DNA of 64,000 bases from JBBQZO01 sp038207625 (GCA_038207625.1 JBBQZO010000003.1:186001-250000); one strand, 5' to 3'. Positions 45,129-53,655 are shown, counted from the first letter of the stretch. A program made the numbers and translations. Notes: generated from the letters alone by a model not told the origin.

Positions 45129-45419
45129 TCACTGAAAATTCGCCCCGCCGAGTTGCTCGCCGCGTATCACCAGCGTCGACGGCGCCACCTTCAGCGCGCC
45201 GGCCAGTTTTTCCACCGTCAGCAGCGACGCGATCACGCAGCCGCGCTCGATTTCGCTGACATACGAGCGGTTCAAGCGCGAGTTTTCGGCCAGCCGCTCC
45301 TGCGACCAGCCGCGCTCCTTGCGCAACTGCCGCACGCCGGCGCCGAAGTTGCGCGTGAGCGCACTGCAGGCGCTGGCCTCGTCGTCCGGCTGGGGCGCGC
45401 CGTGCGCGCTGGGATTCAT
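45129..45419 (-). CDS. XRE-family transcriptional regulator
   Basis: 96 residues from ATG 45419 (GGAGAG upstream). A HTH_3 domain occupies residues about 27-85: NFGAGVRQLRKERGWSQERL, AENSRLNRSYVSEIERG, then LLTVEKLAGALKVAPSTLV. No effector domain. It lies inside the rhodanese-epsC-encapsulin-desulfurase operon, 22 bases after epsC, and is the only regulator gene there, so autoregulation of the sulfur-compartment operon is a fair guess. Confidence 0.85.
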   Translation of the reverse strand: MNPSAHGAPQPDDEASACSALTRNFGAGVRQLRKERGWSQERLAENSRLNRSYVSEIERGCVIASLLTVEKLAGALKVAPSTLVIRGEQLGGANFQ

Positions 45420-45441
45420 GGCGCTCTCTCCGCGTGGACGC

Positions 45442-46365
45442 TCAGCCGGCGCCGATGCCGTTGGCGAAGGCGCCCGTGCGCGATTCGGCCTGGGCGATCC
45501 GTCCGCCCGGCGCAACGTCGTGCGTGAGCCAGACATTGCCGCCGATCACCGCACCCTTGCCCAGCGTGATGCGCCCCAGGATCGTCGCGCCGGCATAAAT
45601 GACGACGTCGTCCTCCACCACCGGGTGGCGCGCCAGGCCTTTTTGCAGATTGCCTTCGGCGTCCGTGGGGAAGCGTTTGGCGCCCAGCGTCACCGCCTGG
45701 TACAGGCGCACCCGCTCGCCGATCACGGCCGTCTCGCCGATCACGACGCCGGTGCCGTGATCGATGAAGAAACCGGCGCCTATCGTGGCGCCCGGATGGA
45801 TGTCGATGCCGGTCGCGCCGTGGGCCAACTCGGAGACGATGCGCGCCAGCAGCGGCAAATCGAGCACATACAGCTGGTGCGCCAGCCGGTAGTGAATCAT
45901 TGCCAGCACGCCCGGATAGCACAGCAATACCTCGTCGACGCTGCGCGCGGCTGGGTCGCCCTGGTAGGCGGCCAGCACGTCGCTGTCGAGCAGGGCGCGG
46001 ATGGCCGGCAGGGTCGCGGCAAAGGCGCGCACCGCCACCAGTGCCCGTTCATCGACCTCGCGCCCCGGGCTGCCGTGCAAGGCCGCGTTGTATTTCAATT
46101 CGCGCCAGACCTGCTTGAGCAGGGCGTGCAGCGCCGCATCGAGGGCGTGCGCGACGTGAAAATCCTCGCTTTCCTGGCGCAGGTCGGGCGGCCCCAGGCG
46201 CATCGGGAACAGCACGCCCTTGAGGCTGTCGATGATGCCGGCGAGCGCATCGCGCGACGGGAATTCGCGCCCGCCCGGCTCGATGGCGCCGCTTTGCTCG
46301 GTGCGCCACGCGTGGCGCGCCTGGTGCAGCGATTGCACGATGCCGGTGATGTCGAAGGTGGCCAC
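45442..46365 (-). CDS. epsC: serine O-acetyltransferase, EpsC type (copy 1)
   Basis: 307 residues. C-terminal left-handed beta-helix with hexapeptide repeats: HGATGIDIHPGATIGAGFFI, DHGTGVVIGETAVIGERVRL and VVIYAGATILGRITLGKGAV. The longer N-terminal helical part is typical of EpsC. It makes O-acetylserine, the carbon skeleton for cysteine, which the downstream desulfurase then consumes. It starts at GTG 46365, with no ATG nearby, 12 bases after the rhodanese stop. A paralogue is at 52586. Confidence 0.93.
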   Translation of the reverse strand: MATFDITGIVQSLHQARHAWRTEQSGAIEPGGREFPSRDALAGIIDSLKGVLFPMRLGPPDLRQESEDFHVAHALDAALHALLKQVWRELKYNAALHGSPGREVDERALVAVRAFAATLPAIRALLDSDVLAAYQGDPAARSVDEVLLCYPGVLAMIHYRLAHQLYVLDLPLLARIVSELAHGATGIDIHPGATIGAGFFIDHGTGVVIGETAVIGERVRLYQAVTLGAKRFPTDAEGNLQKGLARHPVVEDDVVIYAGATILGRITLGKGAVIGGNVWLTHDVAPGGRIAQAESRTGAFANGIGAG

Positions 46366-46377
46366 GCGATGCCCCTG

Positions 46378-46842
46378 TCAGTCCTGAACCCACGGCAGGC
46401 CGTGGAAGCGCCAGCCGTCGCTGCCGCCACGCTGCACGGCGTCGTCGAGCTCGCCCTCGAAGCCTTCGAGCACGTTGAAAATGGCGCTGAATCCGGCCTT
46501 GGTGGCCGCCTCGGCTGCCAAGGCGGAACGCTTGCCGCTGCGGCACAGCAGCAAGACGACGACATCCTTGCCGCCGATCTTGCTCTCGAGCTCGCGCACG
46601 AAGCGCGGATTCCTGGTCAGCGCGGTGCCGGTGGCCCAGGGCACATGCACGCTGCCCGGAACGTGGCCGACGAACTTGCGCTCCTCGGCGGTGCGCACGT
46701 CGACCAGCAGCACGTCCTGGGTGGAAAAAAGGCGCCAGGCGAGCGCGGGAGAAACGCCGCCGGCAAACGGCAGGCCGGACGCTTGCGCATCGGCTTTCAG
46801 CGATGCCAGTTCATCGGGCAAAACAGACAGTTCAGCTAGCAT
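46378..46842 (-). CDS. rhodanese-like sulfurtransferase
   Basis: 154 residues from ATG 46842 (GAGG seven bases upstream). Single rhodanese domain with LLVDVRTAEERKFVGHVPGS and the active-site loop LLCRSGKRS, whose Cys would carry the persulfide. First gene of the encapsulin operon. Rhodaneses are common partners of family 2A encapsulins, where they may move sulfur to or from the stored pool. The exact donor is not known. Confidence 0.92.
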   Translation of the reverse strand: MLAELSVLPDELASLKADAQASGLPFAGGVSPALAWRLFSTQDVLLVDVRTAEERKFVGHVPGSVHVPWATGTALTRNPRFVRELESKIGGKDVVVLLLCRSGKRSALAAEAATKAGFSAIFNVLEGFEGELDDAVQRGGSDGWRFHGLPWVQD

Positions 46843-46919
46843 AGGGAACCTCAAAAATGGAGATGGCAATGACGATGGCGGCGCCGTGTTGATGGCGATA
46901 GACAACAGGGCGCAGGGAC

Positions 46920-46947
46920 AATATACGAGGCATAGCAGCGGAATCAA
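46920..46947 (-). promoter_or_regulatory. promoter of the rhodanese-epsC-encapsulin operon
   Basis: Minus-strand TTGATT (46947-46942), a 16-base spacer and TATATT (46925-46920). The start would be about 70 bases before the rhodanese ATG. No clear CysB-type motif with 11-base spacing is seen here. Confidence 0.55.
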
Positions 46948-47140
46948 ACGAATAAAAATGGCGCGCGAAAAATGAAAACCGCATAAGCCAAACCGAACGT
47001 GGAACGCCCGATCGGACCACCCAGAGGCTTTGAAATAGGGCGATGCCTAAAGCGGATGGATGGCTTGCATGTTTAGAGCGCGTCGCGGGCCTGGCGCAGG
47101 TCGCGCCGCAAATGACCCGCGTTTTCGCTGCCGCAAATCG
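46948..47140. other. divergent intergenic region left of the right-hand repeat
   Basis: No gene recognised. Upstream part of the encapsulin-operon control region. Confidence 0.35.
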
Positions 47141-47251
47141 CAATGGCGCGCATTCGCGCGCGGCAAACTGAAGATGTTCATCAACGGCGCGCCATCCGCG
47201 CCCACCCGGCACGACAGCACGCGGCGTCACTGCGTGCAGATTAGTAGTTAA
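47141..47251 (+). pseudogene. remnant of class II glutamine amidotransferase 3' end
   Basis: The last 37 codons match the end of the intact gene at 35588: QWRAFARGKLKMFINGAPSA against QWRAFERGELKMFINGAPCA, ending RRHCVQISS against RRDCVQISY. Nothing upstream continues the homology. Followed by a TOBE gene at the same spacing (34 against 33 bases). Confidence 0.8.
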
Positions 47252-47285
47252 CAAGCCAACTAAGCAAGCCACCAACAAGAATCCC

Positions 47286-47504
47286 ATGGCCATCACCGAA
47301 ATCACTGTGCGCAACCAGTTCCGGGGCACGATCAAGGAAATCATCGACGGGCCGGTCGTCGCCGAAGTCAACATCGAGACGGCGCACGGCATCGTCACCT
47401 CGGTGATCACGACGCGCTCGGTCCGCGACCCCGATTTACGGGTGGGCAGCGCGGTCATCGCGCTGGTCAAGGCGACCGATGTGTCGATCGCCAAGATCGC
47501 GTAG
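47286..47504 (+). CDS. TOBE-domain molybdenum-pterin binding (Mop-like) protein, paralogue
   Basis: 72 residues, alignable without gaps to the protein at 36437 (IDGPVVAEVNIETAHGIVTS against IDGPVVSEVDIETAHGIVTS). The reading frame and key residues are intact, so it is probably functional despite sitting beside a gene remnant. Single TOBE domain for oxyanion binding. It precedes the CysB-like operator and the flavoprotein operon. Confidence 0.88.
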   Translation: MAITEITVRNQFRGTIKEIIDGPVVAEVNIETAHGIVTSVITTRSVRDPDLRVGSAVIALVKATDVSIAKIA

Positions 47505-47589
47505 AACCTGTCATTGCGCGCATCGACAGGCGGTTTCCGGCGCGTGCGCCGCCGCGTCCCTGGCGCGAACGGCGCGCCACTTTACCGCA

Positions 47590-47616
47590 TATGCAAACGC
47601 GCTTTTCTTCGTTCGC
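47590..47616 (+). promoter_or_regulatory. putative CysB operator upstream of flavoprotein-metNIQ operon
   Basis: TATGCAAA-N11-TCGTTCGC, 57 bases before the ATG at 47674. Half-sites and spacing match those upstream of cysB, cysT, ssuE and sbp. Confidence 0.6.
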
Positions 47617-47673
47617 CAATTGGCATCGCGATGCAATACTGGCCGCACTCTATTTTTCTAAGCCAGACGCGCA

Positions 47674-48865
47674 ATGCCTGACACAGCACACAATTTATCG
47701 CAGCACGCCGGCGACCCGATCAGCATCGCCCATGCGCTGGCGCAGCGTCTGGGCGCGAGCGCCGTCGAACGCGACCAGGCCGGCGGCCACGCCGCCCGCG
47801 AACGCGAATGGATCCGCGCCTCGGGTCTGCTGACGCTGTCGATCCCCACCGAATTCGGCGGCCAGGGCGCCGACTGGCCCACGGTGATGCAGGTGGTCCG
47901 CATTCTGGCGCGGGCCGACAGCGCGCTGGCCCATGTGTTCGGTTTTCACCATCTGCAGCTGGCCGGCATCGCGCTGTACGGCAGCGCCCAGCAACAGCGC
48001 GCGCTGCTCACCGACACGGTGGCGCGCAATCTGTTCTGGGGCAACGCGCTCAATCCGCTCGACACGCGCACCACCGCGCGCGCCAACGGCGACGGTTTCC
48101 TGATCGACGGCGTCAAGAGCTTCGCGTCCGGCTCGGTCGGTTCCGACTGGCTGACCATCTCGGCCTGGAACGACAGCGCCGGCGCGGCGCTGATCGGCGT
48201 GGTGCCGACCAACCAGCAAGGCATCACCGTGCAAGCGGACTGGGACGCGTTCGGCCAGCGCCAGACCGACAGCGGCAATGTGTATTTTTGCCAGGTGCCG
48301 CTGCGCGCCGAGCATGTGCTGCAGACGCCAGCGCAGCCAGTGACGGCGCGCTCGACGCTGCGCTCACAGGTGGCCCAGCTGATCATGGCCAATCTGTACC
48401 TGGGCATCGGCCAGGGCGCGTTCGAGGCCGCGCGCGATTACACCTGCACGCAGTCGCGTGCTTGGTTTGCTTCCGGCGTCGATGCGGCCAGCGCCGACCC
48501 GCTCATCGAGCACCGCTACGGCGAGCTGTGGCTGACGCTGCGCCCGGCCGAAGTGCTGGCCGAGCATGCCGCCGTCCTGCTCGAGCAGGCCTTCGGCCAG
48601 GGCGCGCAGCTGACGGCGCGCGCGCGGCGCGGTGGCTGTCGCGGTGGCCGAGGCGAAGGTGCTGGCGCACCGGGCCGGCCTGGCTGTGAGCAGCCAGATG
48701 TTCGAGCTGACGGGTGCGCGCGCCACCTCGGCGCGCTTCGGCTTCGACCGTTTCTGGCGCAACGTGCGCGTGCACACCCTGCACGACCCGATCGACTACA
48801 AGCTGCGCGACCTCGGGCGTTACGCGCTCGACGGCCGCGTCCCTGAACCCACCGCGTACTCATAG
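47674..48865 (+). pseudogene. DszC/SfnB-like acyl-CoA dehydrogenase-fold monooxygenase, frameshifted
   Basis: The frame from ATG 47674 encodes an acyl-CoA-dehydrogenase-fold flavoprotein: SGLLTLSIPTEFGGQGADWP, WGNALNPLDTRTTARANGDG and FLIDGVKSFASGSVGSDWL. At about residue 315, in a GCGCGC-rich run (48615-48632), the natural sequence jumps one frame. AVAVAEAKVLAHRAGLAVSS, FELTGARATSARFGFDRFWR and VHTLHDPIDYKLRDLGRYAL then complete the protein to a stop at 48865. One extra base, or two missing, explains it. Relatives are flavin-dependent enzymes of sulfone and sulfonate use. The intact reading of the following genes suggests a sequencing slip or a recent lesion. Confidence 0.8.
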
Positions 48866-48868
48866 ACC

Positions 48869-49690
48869 ATGACCACAATACTTCCCCTCTCCCCGCCCCC
48901 GGTTGTGATTCGCGTCGACGGCGCCAGCAAGAGCTTCGCGCTGGCTGGCGGCGGGCGTTTCGACGCCGTCAAGAACGTTACGCTGGCGGTGCGCGAAGGC
49001 GACATCTTCGGCCTGATCGGCAAGAGCGGCGCCGGCAAATCGACGCTGCTGCGCCTGATCAACCTGCTCGAACGGCCCGACCAGGGCCGCATCAGCGTGG
49101 CCGGTCTGGAACTGACCGCACTGGACAAGCGCGCGCTGCGCGCCGCGCGCCAGAACATCGGCATGATCTTCCAGCAGTTCAACCTGCTGCAAAACGCCAC
49201 CGTGTTCGACAACGTGGCCTTCCCGTTGCGCATCCACGACACCATGAACGCGCCGCACCTGCGCGCCCGCGTCAACGAATGCCTGGCCCTGGTCGGCCTG
49301 GAAGACAAGAGCGCCAGCTATCCGGCCCAGCTGTCCGGCGGCCAGAAGCAGCGCGTGGCGATCGCGCGCGCGCTGGCCAGCCGGCCGGCCGTGCTGTTGT
49401 GCGACGAGCCGACCTCGGCGCTGGACGCTGAGACCACCCGCGCGCTGCTCGACACGCTGCGCGACATCAATTCACGCCTGGGCGTGACGATCGTCATCGT
49501 CAGCCATGAACTGGCGCTGCTGGGCGCGATCTGCAACCAGGTCGCCGTGATCGAGGACGGCGCCGTCGCCGAGCAGTTTGCGCTGTCCGACCGCGGCGCG
49601 CCGCGCCGCACCGCGCTCGGGCGCGAACTGGCCTACTACGGCACCGAAGCCTTCGACGCCGATGCCTGGAAGGCGGTGAGCCATGTTTGA
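48869..49690 (+). CDS. metN: MetN-type ABC transporter ATP-binding protein
   Basis: 273 residues. Walker A GLIGKSGAGKSTLLRLI, signature LSGGQKQRVAIARAL, Walker B LLCDEPTSALDAET and an H-loop in IVSHELALL. MetN of E. coli is about 343 residues, with a C-terminal methionine-sensing domain. That domain is missing here, so substrate feedback of the E. coli type is unlikely. It begins 3 bases after the flavoprotein and overlaps metI by 8 bases. Confidence 0.9.
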   Translation: MTTILPLSPPPVVIRVDGASKSFALAGGGRFDAVKNVTLAVREGDIFGLIGKSGAGKSTLLRLINLLERPDQGRISVAGLELTALDKRALRAARQNIGMIFQQFNLLQNATVFDNVAFPLRIHDTMNAPHLRARVNECLALVGLEDKSASYPAQLSGGQKQRVAIARALASRPAVLLCDEPTSALDAETTRALLDTLRDINSRLGVTIVIVSHELALLGAICNQVAVIEDGAVAEQFALSDRGAPRRTALGRELAYYGTEAFDADAWKAVSHV

Positions 49691-50345
49691 GAACCTCATT
49701 TCCCTGCTGCCCGAACTGGGCGTCGCGCTCGGCCAGACGCTGACCATGCTGGCCATCGGCCTGAGCGCGGCCGTGCTACTGGGCGGCCCGCTGGGCATCG
49801 TGCTGTTTCTGGTGGCCGACGGCCAGTCGCTGGAGAACCGCCCGCTGGCGCTCATCCTTGGCTGGCTGGTCAACACCGTGCGCTCCTTCCCCTTCATCAT
49901 TTTGCTGGTCGCGCTGGTGCCGCTGACGCGCGTCATTGCCGGCACCTCGATCGGACCGCTGGCGGCGGCCGTGCCGCTGTCGTTCGCCGCGATCCCCTAC
50001 TTCGCCCGGCTGGTCGAACAGAACCTGCGCGACGTGCCGCGCGGCGTGATCGAGGCGGCGCACGCGATGGGCGCCTCCGAGTTCCAGATCGTCACGCGCG
50101 TGCTGCTGGTGGAGGCGCGCTCCGGCCTGGTGCTGGCGCTGACCGTGCTGTCGATCAGTTTTCTATCCTATTCGGCGGTGGCCGGCGTGGTGGGCGGGGG
50201 CGGCATCGGCGACCTTGCCATCCGCTACGGCTACTACCGCTTCGAGACCGACATCATGATCGTCACCGTCGCCATCCTGGTCGCGCTGGTGCAACTGATC
50301 CAGTTCGCCGGCACCCGCGTGGCGCGCCGGCTCGACCAACGTTAA
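49683..50345 (+). CDS. metI: MetI-type ABC transporter permease
   Basis: 220 residues, about five membrane helices, with the ATPase-coupling loop EAAHAMGASEFQIVTRVLL. MetI-typical segments are LGWLVNTVRSFPFIILLVAL and SYSAVAGVVGGGGIGDLAIR. With metN and metQ it makes an importer. The context with Dsz-like oxygenases suggests a methionine-like or organosulfur substrate. Confidence 0.93.
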   Translation: MFENLISLLPELGVALGQTLTMLAIGLSAAVLLGGPLGIVLFLVADGQSLENRPLALILGWLVNTVRSFPFIILLVALVPLTRVIAGTSIGPLAAAVPLSFAAIPYFARLVEQNLRDVPRGVIEAAHAMGASEFQIVTRVLLVEARSGLVLALTVLSISFLSYSAVAGVVGGGGIGDLAIRYGYYRFETDIMIVTVAILVALVQLIQFAGTRVARRLDQR

Positions 50346-50370
50346 ACCCCATTCACTCAAAGGAAACCCC

Positions 50371-51201
50371 ATGTCTATCATTGCACGCAGCATCCTGGCG
50401 GCCGCCCTCGGCCTGGCCTTCGCGCTTCCGGCCGGCGCCAGCGCCACCGATCCGAAGGAGCTGGTGATCGGCACCAGCGCCGGCCCGTACGCCGACCAGA
50501 TCAAGCTGGGCATCAAGCCTATCCTGGAAAAACAAGGCTACAAGGTCAAGATCGTCGAATTCAACGACTACATCCAGCCCAACTTCGCGCTGGCCGAAGG
50601 TTCGCTCGACGCGAACGTGTTCCAGCACGCGGTCTACCTGAACAAGTTCGCCATCGAGCACAAGCTGGCGCTGTCGGCGCTGGTGACGATACCGACCGCG
50701 CCGATCGCCATCTACAGCAAGAAGCACGCCTCGCTCAACGACGTCGCCACCGGCAGCACCGTGGCGCTGCCGAACGACCCGACCAACCAGGCGCGCGCGC
50801 TGGTGCTGCTCGACCAGCTGGGTTGGATCAAGCTGCGCGACAAGTTCGACCCGCTGCGCGCGTCGGAGAAGGACATCGCCGCCAACGTGCGCCGCATCAA
50901 GCTCGTGCCGCTGGAGGCGGCCCAGCTGCCGCGCGCGCTGCAGGACACCGACTACGCTTTCGTGAACGGCAACTACGCGCTGGCGTCCGGCCTGAAACTG
51001 ACCGACGCGCTGATCACCGAGAAAATCTCGCCCAACTACATCAACCTGGTCGCGGTGCGCACGGCTGACAAGGACAAGCAGTTCGCCAAGGACATCGCGG
51101 CGGCCTACCGCTCGCGCGCCTTCCTCGACGTCACCAACCAGCACTTCGCCGGCTACGCCAAGCCCGACTACCAACTGGCACTGCAAGCGGCGACCAAGTA
51201 G
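50371..51201 (+). CDS. metQ: MetQ/NlpA-family periplasmic binding protein
   Basis: 276 residues. Signal peptide (ILAAALGLAFALPAGASA) with no lipobox Cys, so soluble rather than a lipoprotein. Family stretches are LVIGTSAGPYADQIKLGIKP, VEFNDYIQPNFALAEGSLDA, NVFQHAVYLNKF and VALPNDPTNQARALVLLDQL. It should bind a sulfur compound such as methionine or its derivatives. Confidence 0.92.
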   Translation: MSIIARSILAAALGLAFALPAGASATDPKELVIGTSAGPYADQIKLGIKPILEKQGYKVKIVEFNDYIQPNFALAEGSLDANVFQHAVYLNKFAIEHKLALSALVTIPTAPIAIYSKKHASLNDVATGSTVALPNDPTNQARALVLLDQLGWIKLRDKFDPLRASEKDIAANVRRIKLVPLEAAQLPRALQDTDYAFVNGNYALASGLKLTDALITEKISPNYINLVAVRTADKDKQFAKDIAAAYRSRAFLDVTNQHFAGYAKPDYQLALQAATK

Positions 51202-51206
51202 ACGAC

Positions 51207-52598
51207 ATGGCCAAGCAGCTCCGCTTCAATGCCTTTCAGATGAACACGGTGGGGCACCAGTCGCCCGGCCTGTGGACCCATCCGCGCGACACCAGCGACC
51301 GTTACACCGACACGGCGCACTGGGTCGAACTGGCGCAACTGCTCGAAGCGGGCCGCTTCGATGCGCTGTTTCTGGCCGATGTGCTGGGCGTGTACGACGT
51401 CTACCAGGGCAGCGTCGACGCGGCCCTGCGCCACGGCGTGCAGGTGCCGATGGGCGAGCCGCTGGCGCTGGTGCCTTTGATGGCGCACGCCACGCGCCAC
51501 CTCGGTTTTGGCGTCACGGCCGCGCTGACCTACGAGCATCCGTACAGCTTCGCGCGGCGCATGTCGACGCTTGACCATTTAAGCGGCGGGCGGGTCGGCT
51601 GGAACATCGTCACCGGCTACCTCGACAGCGCGGCGCGCAATCTGGGGCTGCAGCACCAGCTCGGCCACGATGAACGCTATGACCTGGCCGACGAGTACCT
51701 GGAGGTGCTCTACAAGCTGTGGGAGAAAAGCTGGGACGACGACGCCGTCGTCGCCGACAAGGCGCGCGGGGTCTACACCGATCCGGCGCGCGTGCACCCG
51801 ATCGCGCACCATGGGCGCCACTACCAGGTGCCGGGCATCCACCTGTGCGCGCCGTCACCGCAGCGCACGCCGCTGCTGTACCAGGCCGGCACGTCGGTGC
51901 GCGGCACCGCCTTCGCGGCGCGCCACGCCGAGGCGACGTTCGTCAGCGGACCGAGCAAGCAGGTCGTCAAGCGCTACGTCGACGACACCCGCGCGGCCGG
52001 GCGCGACGGGCAGACGCTGCTGGTGTATGCACAGGCGCTGATCGTCACCGGCGCCACCGAGGACCTGGCGCAGGCCAAGTACCAGGAATATCGCCGGCAC
52101 ATCGACATCGAGGCCGCATTGACGCTGCTGTCGGGATGGACCGGCGTCGATTTCAGCCAACTGGCGCTCGACGCGACCATCGAATACATCGACACCGACG
52201 CCGGCCGTTCGGCGCTGGCTTCGCTCAGCGCCGCCGATCCGGGGCGCGTGTGGACGGTACGCGCGGCGGCCGAATTCATCGGCCTGGGCGGGCGCGGACC
52301 GGTGCTGGTTGGCGCGCCTGCGCAGGTGGCCGACCAGCTCGAGGCGTGGATGGACGACACCGGCATCGACGGCTTCAACCTCGCCTTCGCAGTGGCGCAC
52401 GAGAGCCTGCGTGACGTCGTCGAGCTGATCGTGCCGGAGCTGCAACGGCGCGGGCGCTACCGCACCGACTATGCCGGCGGAACGCTGCGCCAGCAGTTGT
52501 TCGGCAATGGCGACCGCCTGCCGGCTGCGCACGCCGGGCGCCAGGTGCGCATCGACACGGGCATTCCCGCAGAGCCCGAGGCGGCTCACGCCACCTGA
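51207..52598 (+). CDS. FMN-dependent monooxygenase, NtaA/SnaA/DszA family
   Basis: 463 residues, bacterial-luciferase fold. Typical segments are FNAFQMNTVGHQSPGLWTHP, RVGWNIVTGYLDSAARNLGL, DDDAVVADKARGVYTDP and HHGRHYQVPGIHL. Such two-component monooxygenases use reduced FMN from a partner reductase. Members of the group desulfurise sulfones and related compounds. It is the last gene of the flavoprotein-metNIQ operon, overlapping convergent epsC by 13 bases at the 3' ends. The SsuE reductase (57406) could supply FMNH2. Confidence 0.93.
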   Translation: MAKQLRFNAFQMNTVGHQSPGLWTHPRDTSDRYTDTAHWVELAQLLEAGRFDALFLADVLGVYDVYQGSVDAALRHGVQVPMGEPLALVPLMAHATRHLGFGVTAALTYEHPYSFARRMSTLDHLSGGRVGWNIVTGYLDSAARNLGLQHQLGHDERYDLADEYLEVLYKLWEKSWDDDAVVADKARGVYTDPARVHPIAHHGRHYQVPGIHLCAPSPQRTPLLYQAGTSVRGTAFAARHAEATFVSGPSKQVVKRYVDDTRAAGRDGQTLLVYAQALIVTGATEDLAQAKYQEYRRHIDIEAALTLLSGWTGVDFSQLALDATIEYIDTDAGRSALASLSAADPGRVWTVRAAAEFIGLGGRGPVLVGAPAQVADQLEAWMDDTGIDGFNLAFAVAHESLRDVVELIVPELQRRGRYRTDYAGGTLRQQLFGNGDRLPAAHAGRQVRIDTGIPAEPEAAHAT

Positions 52599-53485
52599 TC
52601 ACCGCGCATCTGCGCTTGCGACAGGTTGCTGCCGGGTGGGACGCTCTGGGTCAGCCAGACGTTGCCGCCGATGGTGGAACCGGCGCCCACCGTGATGCGC
52701 CCGAGGATGGTGGCGCCGGCGTAGATGACCACGTCGTCCTCCACGATCGGGTGGCGCGGCACGCTCTTGATCAGCGCGCCGCTGGCGTCCAGCGGAAAGC
52801 GCTGGGCGCCCAGCGTGACCGCCTGGTACAGCCGCACCCGCTGACCGATCACCGCCGCCTCGCCGATCACCACGCCGGTGCCGTGGTCAATGAAGAAGCT
52901 GGGGCCGATCTGCGCCACCGGATGGATGTCGATCCCGGTACTCGAATGGGCGATGTCGGCCACCAGCGGCGCGGTGAACGGCGCGCCAAGCTGGTGCAGT
53001 CTATGGGCCAGCCGGTGGTACAAGATGGCGATCGTTCCGGAATAGAACAGCATGATTTCGCCCACCGACGTGGCGGCGGGATCGCCCACCAGCGCGACTT
53101 GCAGGTCCGACACCAGCAAGGTCCGGATCGCCGGCAGGCAGGTGGCGAATTGACGCGTGATCGCATGCGCCTGACGCTCCAGATCGGCGTCACCCGCCTG
53201 GTCCGCCCTTGAGGAAAACAGCAGCCCGCGCCGGACCTGTTCGACCAGCCGGTCGAGCGTGGTGTTGAGGGTGTCGCCGACAAAATAATCGATGCTCTCG
53301 TCGGTCAGACTAGGTCGGCCGTAGTGGGACGGGAACAGCACGCCCGACAGACCGTTGACGATCACCCCCATCGCCTCGCGCGACGGCAGTTCACGCACGC
53401 TGCCGTGATGGCGGATGTTATGGGTCGCCTCGCGCGACACGCGCAGCGCGTCGACGACGGTGCTTAAATTCCAGAGCGGGGGCAT
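52586..53485 (-). CDS. epsC: serine O-acetyltransferase, EpsC type (copy 2)
   Basis: 299 residues. Hexapeptide beta-helix: HSSTGIDIHPVAQIGPSFFI, DHGTGVVIGEAAVIGQRVRL and DDVVIYAGATILGRITVGAG. Similar along its whole length to copy 1 at 45442, though clearly diverged. It supplies O-acetylserine for cysteine synthesis. It stands alone between the Dsz-like operon and ssu genes. Two copies in one window suggest separate regulation, one with sulfate limitation and one with the encapsulin. Confidence 0.93.
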   Translation of the reverse strand: MPPLWNLSTVVDALRVSREATHNIRHHGSVRELPSREAMGVIVNGLSGVLFPSHYGRPSLTDESIDYFVGDTLNTTLDRLVEQVRRGLLFSSRADQAGDADLERQAHAITRQFATCLPAIRTLLVSDLQVALVGDPAATSVGEIMLFYSGTIAILYHRLAHRLHQLGAPFTAPLVADIAHSSTGIDIHPVAQIGPSFFIDHGTGVVIGEAAVIGQRVRLYQAVTLGAQRFPLDASGALIKSVPRHPIVEDDVVIYAGATILGRITVGAGSTIGGNVWLTQSVPPGSNLSQAQMRGDQVA

Positions 53486-53655
53486 GGCGGTGGCAGTCCT
53501 GGGTCATGGCGGACACCCACGTTAGCCAAACCGGGCCTGAACGGGAACGCAGCATTTCGCCCATCGACATGCGCTTTTCGATCGGCCACAGGCAAGCAGC
53601 GCGCGTGTGGGCCGCGCCAGCGCGTCAGGCGCTGCGCGCCGGCCGGCGCCTGGCA

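Larger units (their letters stand above)
47141..47504 (+). repeat. direct repeat, right copy
   Basis: Second copy of the segment at 36293-36655, same orientation, differing by one base in the intergenic part and by scattered substitutions. It encloses about 10.8 kb with the left copy. Confidence 0.75.
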
